The position numbers were made by a program, and so were the translations under genes. The notes below the pieces were generated by a model. It was not told where the DNA came from. It searched no databases and saw only the letters and a program-made list of their open reading frames with translations. From Bifidobacterium breve (GTDB taxonomy: Bacteria; Bacteroidota; Bacteroidia; Cytophagales; UBA9547), in the NCBI GenBank assembly GCA_943325655.2, contig CALPQG020000054.1:1-10589 (forward strand): DNA of 10,589 nt, written 5' to 3'. Positions 1 through 5,930 of the stretch are shown piece after piece; position 1 is the first letter of the stretch; every line of letters begins with the position of its first letter.

Positions 1-83
1 ATGCGCATATATTTCTGCATAACAAATAATTTATCCTAAATCAATAAACTTAAGACGGTATAAAATTTTAGAATTGGTGAAGG

Positions 84-104
84 TAGATTTTAATGTAAAA
101 TCTA
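84..104. repeat. Perfect palindrome, 9-bp arms, 3-nt centre
   Basis: TAGATTTTA (84-92) pairs exactly with TAAAATCTA (96-104) around ATG. A further copy of TAAAATCTA lies at 124-132, so the left arm could pair with either. It lies beyond the 3' end of the minus-strand gene that stops at 181, in a very AT-rich stretch. It may form a weak hairpin in that transcript's tail; the function is not known. Confidence 0.45.
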
Positions 105-129
105 AAACAGTGTAAGTAAACAATAAAAT

Positions 130-146
130 CTATTGATTATCAATAG
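130..146 (-). terminator. AT-rich hairpin downstream of the 181-564 gene
   Basis: CTATTGA (130-136) and TCAATAG (140-146) form a perfect 7-bp stem with a 3-nt loop. Read on the minus strand it lies about 35 nt after the stop at 181 and is followed by GATTTTATTG, a short T-rich run. This fits a weak intrinsic terminator. The stem has little G+C, so the call is tentative. The stretch 151-174 between hairpin and stop carries the 10-mer AACTGTAAAC twice with a 14-nt period. Confidence 0.35.
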
Positions 147-180
147 CTAAAACTGTAAACCGATAACTGTAAACTGAAAA

Positions 181-564
181 CTAACATCGAGGAGGTTGGG
201 AGATGTCTGAAAAATATTCTTGTAGAGAAAATTTGACCCTAGTAGCATGAATAACTTCTAAAGTAAGGAACGGCACAGGGAAGAATTGTAAAATGGCATG
301 CGCATAAAACAACTCAAAACCACTTACATCTTCCAACATTTTTTTTGTGGCAGCTTCTTCTTGTTGTGCTTTTTTATATTGTTTCATCAAATAACAATGT
401 CCGTTACACTTCATTTGAGGATTGGCTTTGTTGACACACAACACTTTGGCGATGTATTCTTGGTTTAACTTAAATTTCAAATACGTCATCGGATTCGCCA
501 TTACCGTGATTACCATCACTGTAACGATGAACATTGAGACATATTTATTTTTAAACCATTTCAT
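181..564 (-). CDS. Small membrane-anchored four-cysteine protein, PPxC C-terminus
   Basis: This 127-residue protein has an N-terminal hydrophobic segment at about residues 9-26 that could be a signal anchor. It is followed by the block FKLNQEYIAK (31-40), C43, the pair C53/C57 in CNGHC, and a Lys/Glu/Gln-rich helix (about 58-75). The last residue is Cys127, in PPRC. It is a clear paralog of the gene at 2583-2960, sharing FK-x-NQ-x-YIAK, three cysteines with the same spacing, a Lys-rich helix, and the final PPxC. Similar short proteins occur in Bacteroidota, as far as I recall without a settled function. The four cysteines suggest metal binding or disulfides on the outer face of the inner membrane; that is inference. 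The ATG at 564 lies just after a promoter-like repeat. No recognised enzyme domain is visible. Confidence 0.8.
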   Translation of the reverse strand: MKWFKNKYVSMFIVTVMVITVMANPMTYLKFKLNQEYIAKVLCVNKANPQMKCNGHCYLMKQYKKAQQEEAATKKMLEDVSGFELFYAHAILQFFPVPFLTLEVIHATRVKFSLQEYFSDISQPPRC

Positions 565-570
565 ACCGCT

Positions 571-622
571 ACAAAGTAAATCAAAGTTTTAGTAGAAAAA
601 CATGATTTGAGTCAGAAAATTT
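571..622 (-). repeat. 52-nt leader repeat, copy A (upstream of the 181-564 gene)
   Basis: It matches 928-979 at 46 of 52 positions with no gaps. Each copy sits directly upstream of a minus-strand start (564 and 927). On the minus strand it contains AAACTTTG (589-582) and TTACTTTG (579-572). Both are one mismatch from the Bacteroidota -7 element TAnnTTTG. Either would give a very short or near-absent 5' leader. The copy looks like a duplicated promoter. Confidence 0.7.
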
Positions 623-687
623 ATGAAAGGAAAAAGGATTACAGTACTTTTTGTGAATATGCATCTAAAATATTCATGTATAGCAAT

Positions 688-927
688 TTAAGTTTGAGGA
701 ATAAAGGGAGGAAGAATAAAGGTAATTTTATGTTTTTGAGGTAAATTAGAAGGGTCAAACCCATGCATTCCATAGGCTACATTGATGCATTGACGCATCT
801 CCATCATTCTTTCTTCATGAGATAAATTCCTCATTCTCATTAAATCTAATTCCTCTTTTTCTTCCTGAGAATTAAAAAAAGACAAATGATGTCGTTTCTT
901 CATGATAAAGCTGATTTTAACTAGCAT
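688..927 (-). CDS. Small hypothetical protein, unrecognised
   Basis: It is 79 residues from the ATG at 927, or 71 from the in-frame ATG at 903, which gives a more natural MKKRHHLSFF start. The middle is a charged helical stretch with LSHEERMMEM (residues 35-44). The C-terminal end KITFILPPF is hydrophobic and may be a short beta strand. The layout, with a polar start, an x-S-x-EER helix and a short C-terminal strand, vaguely resembles small Bacteroidota proteins found beside nucleotidyltransferases. No such partner is present here, so no function is assigned. It has no membrane segment and looks cytosolic. Its upstream region is the second copy of the leader repeat, which argues that it is expressed like the 181-564 gene. 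Confidence 0.5.
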   Translation of the reverse strand: MLVKISFIMKKRHHLSFFNSQEEKEELDLMRMRNLSHEERMMEMRQCINVAYGMHGFDPSNLPQKHKITFILPPFIPQT

Positions 928-979
928 ACAAAGTAACTCAAAGTTTTAGAAGAAAAACATCATTTAGGTCAGAAAGTTT
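928..979 (-). repeat. 52-nt leader repeat, copy B (upstream of the 688-927 gene)
   Basis: This is the second copy of the 571-622 repeat, with 6 mismatches in 52 nt and the same orientation. The minus-strand AAACTTTG (946-939) promoter-like core is kept exactly. The copies lie 357 nt apart, one gene-plus-gap unit, as expected from a local duplication of a promoter segment. Confidence 0.7.
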
Positions 980-1020
980 GCAATAGCGATACTGCAAATG
1001 ACAGTCAAAATCAGAAGAAA

Positions 1021-1120
1021 CCACTTCTATTCACCAAAAAAAAACCTAAAACACTAAAAAACAAATTACAATAAACAAAACAACTCACAAACAACAAGTT
1101 AATTAAAAAACAAACTATTT
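1021..1120. other. G-free/A+C-rich tract in divergent intergenic gap
   Basis: The 324-nt gap 928-1251 separates a minus-strand gene from the plus-strand ATPase. Besides leader copy B and the palindrome at 1130-1176, it holds this 100-nt tract, which has one G on the plus strand and is dominated by A and C. A 12-mer ATCAAAGTTTTA at 1186-1197 matches the core of leader copy A (580-591). I see no coding potential, and no full TAnnTTTG match before the ATPase start. Confidence 0.5.
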
Positions 1121-1129
1121 TACTCGTAT

Positions 1130-1176
1130 TTTATCATGGAAAATCATACATCAGATGTATAATTTTCCATGATAAA
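1130..1176. repeat. 47-bp near-perfect palindrome upstream of the ATPase
   Basis: The arms 1130-1152 and 1154-1176 are 23 nt each around a single central A, with 22 of 23 positions complementary (mismatch C1145/A1161). It contains TTTATCATGGAAAA and its complement. It lies 75 nt before the ATPase start and 200 nt upstream of the minus-strand gene, so it is not at the 3' end of either. It could be a dyad operator, a cruciform or recombination site, or a fragment of a mobile palindromic element. Confidence 0.85.
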
Positions 1177-1251
1177 TATGAAATTATCAAAGTTTTATGA
1201 TTACTTTTATGGCCTATATAGCTAAGCAACTATTTTATATTCAACATCAAC

Positions 1252-2418
1252 ATGCTCTATCGCGAAAAAAATATTGCAGAACTGACTGAACTAGCCACAT
1301 TTTTCCCTGTAGTAGTTTTGGTAGGACCACGTCAGGTGGGCAAAACAACTTTAGCAAAATTGTATGCCGAAGCCAACAAGCAAGACTACATTTACTTAGA
1401 CATGGAACGCCCATCAGATGAAGATAAATTAAAGGACGCAGAACGATACCTTACTGAAAATGCAGAAAAGGTTTTTATCATTGATGAAGTACAAAGGAAA
1501 CCATCATTATTTTCATTGTTAAGGTCATTGGTAGATGAAAATCCGAGGCCTGGCCGTTTTATTTTATTGGGTTCGGCGTCACCTCATATTATCAAAGGCA
1601 TATCCGAAACCTTAGCAGGCAGGTCATATTTAATGGAATTACACCCATTTTCGTTGGCAGAATTAAAAGACACCATCCCATTTGAAAAACATTTCTTTTA
1701 TGGAGGATTCCCTAAAGCAGTTTTAACAACATCGCCCCGCATGGCATCACTTTGGATAAAAGGTTTTATTCAAACTTATTTGGAAAGAGATTTACCTTTA
1801 TTAGACATGCCCGCAACACCTGCTTTGATGAGACGATTATGGAGCATGCTGGCACACCAAAACGGACAATTAACCAATTACACTGCTATTGGCAATGCCT
1901 TAGGACTAAGTTACAATACTATAAAAAGATATCTTGATTTTATGGAGGGTGCATTTTTAATTACGCAACTTCAACCATTCATTCCTAATTCAAGTAAAAA
2001 ATTAGTAAAAGCACCAAAGGTATATATTCGTGACACAGGCATTTTACATAGTTTAATTGATGTAAAAGATTACGACCAACTACAAGGCCATATTGCATTA
2101 GGTGGATCATGGGAAACTTACGTATTGGCCCAATTGCGTGCAAGCTTAAGTGACCAATACAGTTTCTATTTTTACAGAACACACGCTGGTGCTGAAATAG
2201 ATATCATCATTACCAAAGCTGAAATAGCAGTCGCCACCGTTGAAATAAAATACAGTACAAATCCTTCAATTTCAAGAGGCTATTATTCTGCGCTAGAAGA
2301 CATTGGTGTTGAAAAAAACTATGTTATAATACCAGGAACAGCTGATTATCCTATCAATGAGAAAGCTAGAATTATCGGCATTTATCCTTTTATTGAAAAA
2401 TACATCCATTTGATTTAG
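1252..2418 (+). CDS. AAA-family ATPase with C-terminal DUF4143 domain
   Basis: This 388-residue protein has the length and order of the AAA_14/DUF4143 family. The P-loop GPRQVGKTT is at residues 25-33, the Walker B strand VFIIDEVQ at 74-81, a sensor-like LLGSAS at 105-110 and LAGR at 121-124. A helical, winged-helix-like part (about 205-240) contains LGLSYNTIKRYL. The C-terminal half has E289, a GAEID motif (313-317) and VEIK (330-333), which together resemble a PD-(D/E)XK nuclease core. These ATPases are common, scattered accessory genes in Bacteroidota with poorly known roles. Nuclease activity here is only suggested by the motif pattern. It stands alone in its orientation: the gap upstream holds the large palindrome, and 164 nt follow before the next gene. 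No frameshift or truncation is seen. Confidence 0.93.
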   Translation: MLYREKNIAELTELATFFPVVVLVGPRQVGKTTLAKLYAEANKQDYIYLDMERPSDEDKLKDAERYLTENAEKVFIIDEVQRKPSLFSLLRSLVDENPRPGRFILLGSASPHIIKGISETLAGRSYLMELHPFSLAELKDTIPFEKHFFYGGFPKAVLTTSPRMASLWIKGFIQTYLERDLPLLDMPATPALMRRLWSMLAHQNGQLTNYTAIGNALGLSYNTIKRYLDFMEGAFLITQLQPFIPNSSKKLVKAPKVYIRDTGILHSLIDVKDYDQLQGHIALGGSWETYVLAQLRASLSDQYSFYFYRTHAGAEIDIIITKAEIAVATVEIKYSTNPSISRGYYSALEDIGVEKNYVIIPGTADYPINEKARIIGIYPFIEKYIHLI

Positions 2419-2549
2419 TGAAACAGTATTGCATTAAGTCCAAGAATAATTTTCACATTCGTATTTTGAAAATGTCACCAAATTTCAATTTGAAAGCGCT
2501 AATGATAAAATAGTTAATAGCAAAATCTTCTCTTCAATTTTAAAAAATT

Positions 2550-2557
2550 TAACTTTG
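2550..2557 (+). promoter_or_regulatory. TAnnTTTG -7 element of the 2583-2960 gene
   Basis: TAACTTTG is an exact match to the Bacteroidota -7 consensus, 25-34 nt before the two candidate TTG starts. It is embedded in AACTTTGATTTA, identical over 12 nt to the minus-strand sequence upstream of the paralogous gene at 181-564. No convincing -33 TTG is visible. The rest of the 2419-2582 gap holds only a short palindrome (2479-2492). Confidence 0.5.
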
Positions 2558-2582
2558 ATTTATCATTCAAATAAGCTTACAT

Positions 2583-2960
2583 TTGCTCCTCTTGAAAAGA
2601 ATCATCACCATAGCGCTTTTATGTATCATGCTGATCCAATGCAGCATGAAAGTAATGATATGGGCTGATTTCAAAATCAACCAAGATTATATTGCCAAAA
2701 ACCTTTGCGAAAACCGCTTAAAACCGATGCTCAATTGTAGAGGGAATTGTCAGTATATGAAAGCGATGAAAAAAGAAGCGGCCAAAGAAAAAGCTTGTCA
2801 CAATACCTTAAAAGATAAAATCGAACTGCTGTTTATTGGAAACGACCATTCATTTGGAGCAAAAACGTTGGCTTTTTTAGCAATTAAACATGATGCATTT
2901 TATGTAATGCAACACTATTCTTTTTCACAAACGTCTATTTTTCATCCTCCTATTTGTTAA
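2583..2960 (+). CDS. Small membrane-anchored four-cysteine protein, paralog of 181-564
   Basis: This protein of up to 125 residues has no upstream in-frame ATG: a TGA at 2556-2558 closes the frame. The start is therefore TTG at 2583 or, more like the paralog, TTG at 2592 (MKRIITIALL). A hydrophobic N-terminal segment (about residues 5-27) is followed by FKINQDYIAK (30-39), C42, the CRGNC pair C52/C56 and a Lys/Glu/Ala-rich helix (57-72). The final residue is Cys125, in HPPIC. Extra cysteines at 14, 20 and about 72 are not shared with the paralog. The sequence ILIQC-like region is a poor lipobox (Gln before Cys), so lipidation is unlikely. Identity with the paralog is clustered at the cysteines and the YIAK block, which suggests a conserved extracytoplasmic fold, perhaps binding metal. 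Function is unknown. Confidence 0.8.
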   Translation: MLLLKRIITIALLCIMLIQCSMKVMIWADFKINQDYIAKNLCENRLKPMLNCRGNCQYMKAMKKEAAKEKACHNTLKDKIELLFIGNDHSFGAKTLAFLAIKHDAFYVMQHYSFSQTSIFHPPIC

Positions 2961-2990
2961 GGCATTCCTATTTTCAATCCCTAACCTTAT

Positions 2991-3026
2991 CCTGATAAAA
3001 CCATGTCAGGCTTAAGTGATTTTATC
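2991..3026 (+). terminator. Weak, mutually exclusive hairpins after the 2583-2960 gene
   Basis: CCTGA/TCAGG (2991-2995/3006-3010) and GATAAAA/TTTTATC (2994-3000/3020-3026) overlap by two bases, so only one can form. The second ends in TTTC. It lies 31-66 nt after the stop of the small gene and just before the secreted propeller gene. It may be a weak terminator or leader structure. Confidence 0.25.
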
Positions 3027-3055
3027 TTTCGTTATACTACTTTAAAAACAAAAAA

Positions 3056-5209
3056 ATGTTATTTAACAATACAATCAAATCGATTGCAGTTATTGCTGCA
3101 ATACTGTTTATCAATCAAAATTCATTTGCTCACTTTGGCTCAAAAGGGCCATTAGGAGGCACAGTGACCACCTTTTGTGTCATCAAAAAAAACAACAGCC
3201 AAACTGACTCCATCATTTTTGCAGGCACTGCCAATGGCGGTATTTACCAAAGTACCAACGGTACTTCTTGGTCGGCCAAACCTGTAGGTTTAAAAAGCGG
3301 AAAAATAACTGCCATAACCCATACAGGAAAATACCTTTTTGCGGCTACTGCTGATAGTGGCATATTCAGGTTTACTGGATTTGTCAGCGCAGACAGGTAT
3401 TGGGAAAAAGTAAACACCGGACTAACAAACCTGGATGTAACAGCCCTCATCGCCATAGATTCTATCACGGTATTGGCCGGCACAAATGGTGGCGGCGTAT
3501 TCAAATCTACCAACAAAGGGGCTTCATGGACATCCGTTAACAATCCTAACTTACATCATTTAGAGATTGCTGGTTTTGCCAAAAAAGGAAACAGGATTTA
3601 TGTCATTGACAAAGGTATTTGGGGAACAGATATTTTAGGGGACAGTTGGTTTGATGCCAATGCTATTGAAACCAAACATATCAATGGCACAAAAGCCGTT
3701 TCCTACAATGCCACTTCAAACGAAATGTTACTGTTGAATGAGGATGGTTTATTCAAAGCCACCGTAAATGCAGACACTTTATTGAATTTCACTTTGGTGG
3801 ATACCGGTTTGCCGCTTGGCTACCAAATCAACAGCATTGCGAATGATGGAAATAATTGGTATTTAGCCACCAACCAAGGCGTGTTCGTTTCTCCTTCCGA
3901 CAATATTTCATGGACTGCTGCCAATGCAGGATTAAGTACTTTAGTCGTAAATGCTGTAGCAAAATTCAATACCACTTTAATTGCAGGCACTTCAAAAACC
4001 GGCATATTCTCTTCGACAATACCTGCGTATTCGTGGACATTGCGCAATACAGGCTTTAATAACATTACGACCTTTTCACTAGCCACCAGTGATTCTATTG
4101 CGATTGTGGCCAATGAATATGGCATTTTTGTAAGCAAAGACATTATCAGCAGCACCATCAAACCTTATCTAAAATCAAACAAAGGTTTATTGGACAGTTT
4201 AAATGTTACGGATGTCATCTTTGCTGACTTCTGTTTAATTGCAACTACTAAAAATGAAGGCGTATTTTTCAGCCCTGATACAGCTCAAAACTGGATTCAA
4301 ATCAATACAGGCTTACTAAACTTACAACTTACCAAAGCTTACTATTCAAACGGTAAGAAATATGTCATTTGTTCCAATGGAAATGTATATGAATCTGATT
4401 TACATTCTTCTTCATGGACAATAATCGCTTATGATTTACCTGTAGGCACTCAAACGACTTCGCTCACTTTCTTTAGTGACAAAATTTTGTTGACGTCACA
4501 AAATAAGGGTGTTTTTGTAAAAACCGTTTCAGGTACGAACTGGGTTGCTGTCAATACTGGTTTGACTAATTTGAATGTTACCTCTGCTACCACGCAATAC
4601 AACAAACTATTTATTGGTACCCATGGCAGTGCGGTATTTGTTTCAGATACCAACGTAATCAGTTGGAAAGCCACCGCAAAACCAGCAGGCACACACACCA
4701 CTGCGGTTGATAATCACTACTATGTTGATTACATTCAATCGATGTTAAGCAATGAAGGTTATGTGTTTGCCGCTTACAGAGGAGGAATTTATGCTACTTC
4801 AGACAATGGGCTTACCTGGGTTCCCGGAGGAAATCAATTCAACTTTCCAACGTTTTCTAGTATCAATAAAATAGGCATAGCCAAAGGAAGGGTTTTCGTG
4901 ACCACAGAAAACAATTCCGTTTATTCAAATGGGCTTTCTGAACTTCCAGCAATCACCGGAATTAGCAAAGACATGGATGGCAATTATGGTTTTGCGATTT
5001 ACCCAAATCCTAGCAATGGGAACTTTACCATTGCCTTGGGAAATGAAACTGCCAATATTGCTGTTTTAAGTTTGGATGGGAACACCGTTACAACCTTAAA
5101 TAATGCAACAGGCAACCAATCAATTTCACTAAATGTACCGAGAGGTATCTATATTATTCAAATCAAAACGGCGAATAAAGTACATACTTCAAAAATTAGC
5201 ATTCAATAA
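3056..5209 (+). CDS. Secreted beta-propeller protein with T9SS type A sorting domain
   Basis: This 717-residue protein starts with a signal peptide (hydrophobic residues about 8-25, likely cut after NSFA). Most of the chain is a run of 13-14 blade-like units about 45 residues apart. Each has the pattern G-[VI]-[FY]-x-S, a variable loop, W, then N-x-GL. Examples are GVFKSTNKGASW, GVFVSPSDNISW and GIYATSDNGLTW. This is the BNR/sialidase-like or photosystem-assembly-like propeller style, and the count suits two seven-bladed propellers. The catalytic residues of sialidases are not evident. Residues 646-717 form a Por secretion (T9SS type A) domain with IYPNPSNGNF, LSLDGN, RGIYIIQI and a terminal KISIQ. 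It should be exported by Sec, then passed across the outer membrane by T9SS and anchored or released. A strong terminator follows. The ligand is unknown. Confidence 0.9.
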   Translation: MLFNNTIKSIAVIAAILFINQNSFAHFGSKGPLGGTVTTFCVIKKNNSQTDSIIFAGTANGGIYQSTNGTSWSAKPVGLKSGKITAITHTGKYLFAATADSGIFRFTGFVSADRYWEKVNTGLTNLDVTALIAIDSITVLAGTNGGGVFKSTNKGASWTSVNNPNLHHLEIAGFAKKGNRIYVIDKGIWGTDILGDSWFDANAIETKHINGTKAVSYNATSNEMLLLNEDGLFKATVNADTLLNFTLVDTGLPLGYQINSIANDGNNWYLATNQGVFVSPSDNISWTAANAGLSTLVVNAVAKFNTTLIAGTSKTGIFSSTIPAYSWTLRNTGFNNITTFSLATSDSIAIVANEYGIFVSKDIISSTIKPYLKSNKGLLDSLNVTDVIFADFCLIATTKNEGVFFSPDTAQNWIQINTGLLNLQLTKAYYSNGKKYVICSNGNVYESDLHSSSWTIIAYDLPVGTQTTSLTFFSDKILLTSQNKGVFVKTVSGTNWVAVNTGLTNLNVTSATTQYNKLFIGTHGSAVFVSDTNVISWKATAKPAGTHTTAVDNHYYVDYIQSMLSNEGYVFAAYRGGIYATSDNGLTWVPGGNQFNFPTFSSINKIGIAKGRVFVTTENNSVYSNGLSELPAITGISKDMDGNYGFAIYPNPSNGNFTIALGNETANIAVLSLDGNTVTTLNNATGNQSISLNVPRGIYIIQIKTANKVHTSKISIQ

Positions 5210-5213
5210 AAAC

Positions 5214-5267
5214 GGTAACAATACAGCACGCTGTAAACATTAAATTACAGCGTGCTTAATCGTTACC
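5214..5267 (+). terminator. Strong two-part intrinsic terminator hairpin
   Basis: An inner perfect 12-bp stem AGCACGCTGTAA/TTACAGCGTGCT (5225-5236/5245-5256) has an 8-nt loop. It is enclosed by an outer 6-bp stem GGTAAC/GTTACC (5214-5219/5262-5267). It starts 5 nt after the propeller stop and is followed by a T-rich TTATTTTATT stretch. It isolates the propeller gene from the next operon. Confidence 0.85.
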
Positions 5268-5331
5268 TAATGGTTATTTTATTGGTTAAAAGAACTACTT
5301 TTTCAACTTAACAAATGATAATATCGACAAA

Positions 5332-5919
5332 ATGAAAAATATAATTTCAGTTTCAATAATTTGTATTTTAGGCTTGATCCTTGGCACCTCTTCGGTTTGG
5401 ATGACCACTTCTAATGGCGCACCGATTGCTTCTACGGGAGCGCCGAGAGACATGACTTGCGCCAAAAGTGGTTGCCATGAAGGCAGTGTCATCAATATTG
5501 GTCCCGGCAATTTACATTTAAATTTCAACCAGGGCGAATTGATTTATGAGGCGGGCAAAACCTATCCCATCACCATAGAAATGAAACAAACAGACATTCA
5601 CCGTTTCGGATTTCAAATGCTGGCCCTCCATGATATAGATACTACCAATGCAGGCACCATACAAGTGACAGATTCCCTCAAAACCCAAGTACTCAAAGGC
5701 GTAAAACAACATGCCGACAGGAGGTATATTACTTATAAATACTTAGGCACAGCACAAGTTGAAAATGGCCTTGGCCGCTGGACTTTTAACTGGACCGCGC
5801 CAGCAAAAAGCAATGGAAACATTACTTTTTACTATGGAGGAATCGCTGCAAACAATGATGGTACAGACAGTGGAGATTGGGTTTACCACCAAAAAACAAC
5901 TATTTCTCCAGCCAATTAA
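5332..5919 (+). CDS. Choice-of-anchor V domain protein with CX4CH motif
   Basis: This 195-residue protein has an N-terminal signal or anchor segment (about residues 4-25). After a short STGAP stretch comes C43-AKSG-C48-H49, a haem-c-like motif with four rather than two residues between the cysteines. The rest is a beta-rich domain of the choice-of-anchor V/reeler-like type. It includes YPITIEM, RFGFQMLAL, a YITYKYLGT strand and the closing W-x-APAKSNGNITFYYGGIAANN-type strand with a final GDWVY. Family members usually carry GAPGEGTC-x-SCH before this domain, so the position of the motif fits the family. There is no T9SS tail, so it is probably periplasmic or held by its N-terminus. It is the first gene of an operon with the paralog at 5931, 11 nt downstream. 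Covalent haem binding is plausible but unproven. Confidence 0.85.
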   Translation: MKNIISVSIICILGLILGTSSVWMTTSNGAPIASTGAPRDMTCAKSGCHEGSVINIGPGNLHLNFNQGELIYEAGKTYPITIEMKQTDIHRFGFQMLALHDIDTTNAGTIQVTDSLKTQVLKGVKQHADRRYITYKYLGTAQVENGLGRWTFNWTAPAKSNGNITFYYGGIAANNDGTDSGDWVYHQKTTISPAN

Positions 5920-5930
5920 GCAAAACGCAA

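Noticed and set aside
1252..2418. The ATPase as a transposase or a cell-defence gene
   Set aside because: The motifs fit the DUF4143 ATPase family. No transposase domain, terminal repeats around the gene, target-site duplication or defence partner genes were seen.
5877..5930. Earlier in-frame ATG for the second choice-of-anchor V gene
   Set aside because: It lies inside the preceding gene and adds 18 polar residues before a clean signal peptide that starts at 5931.
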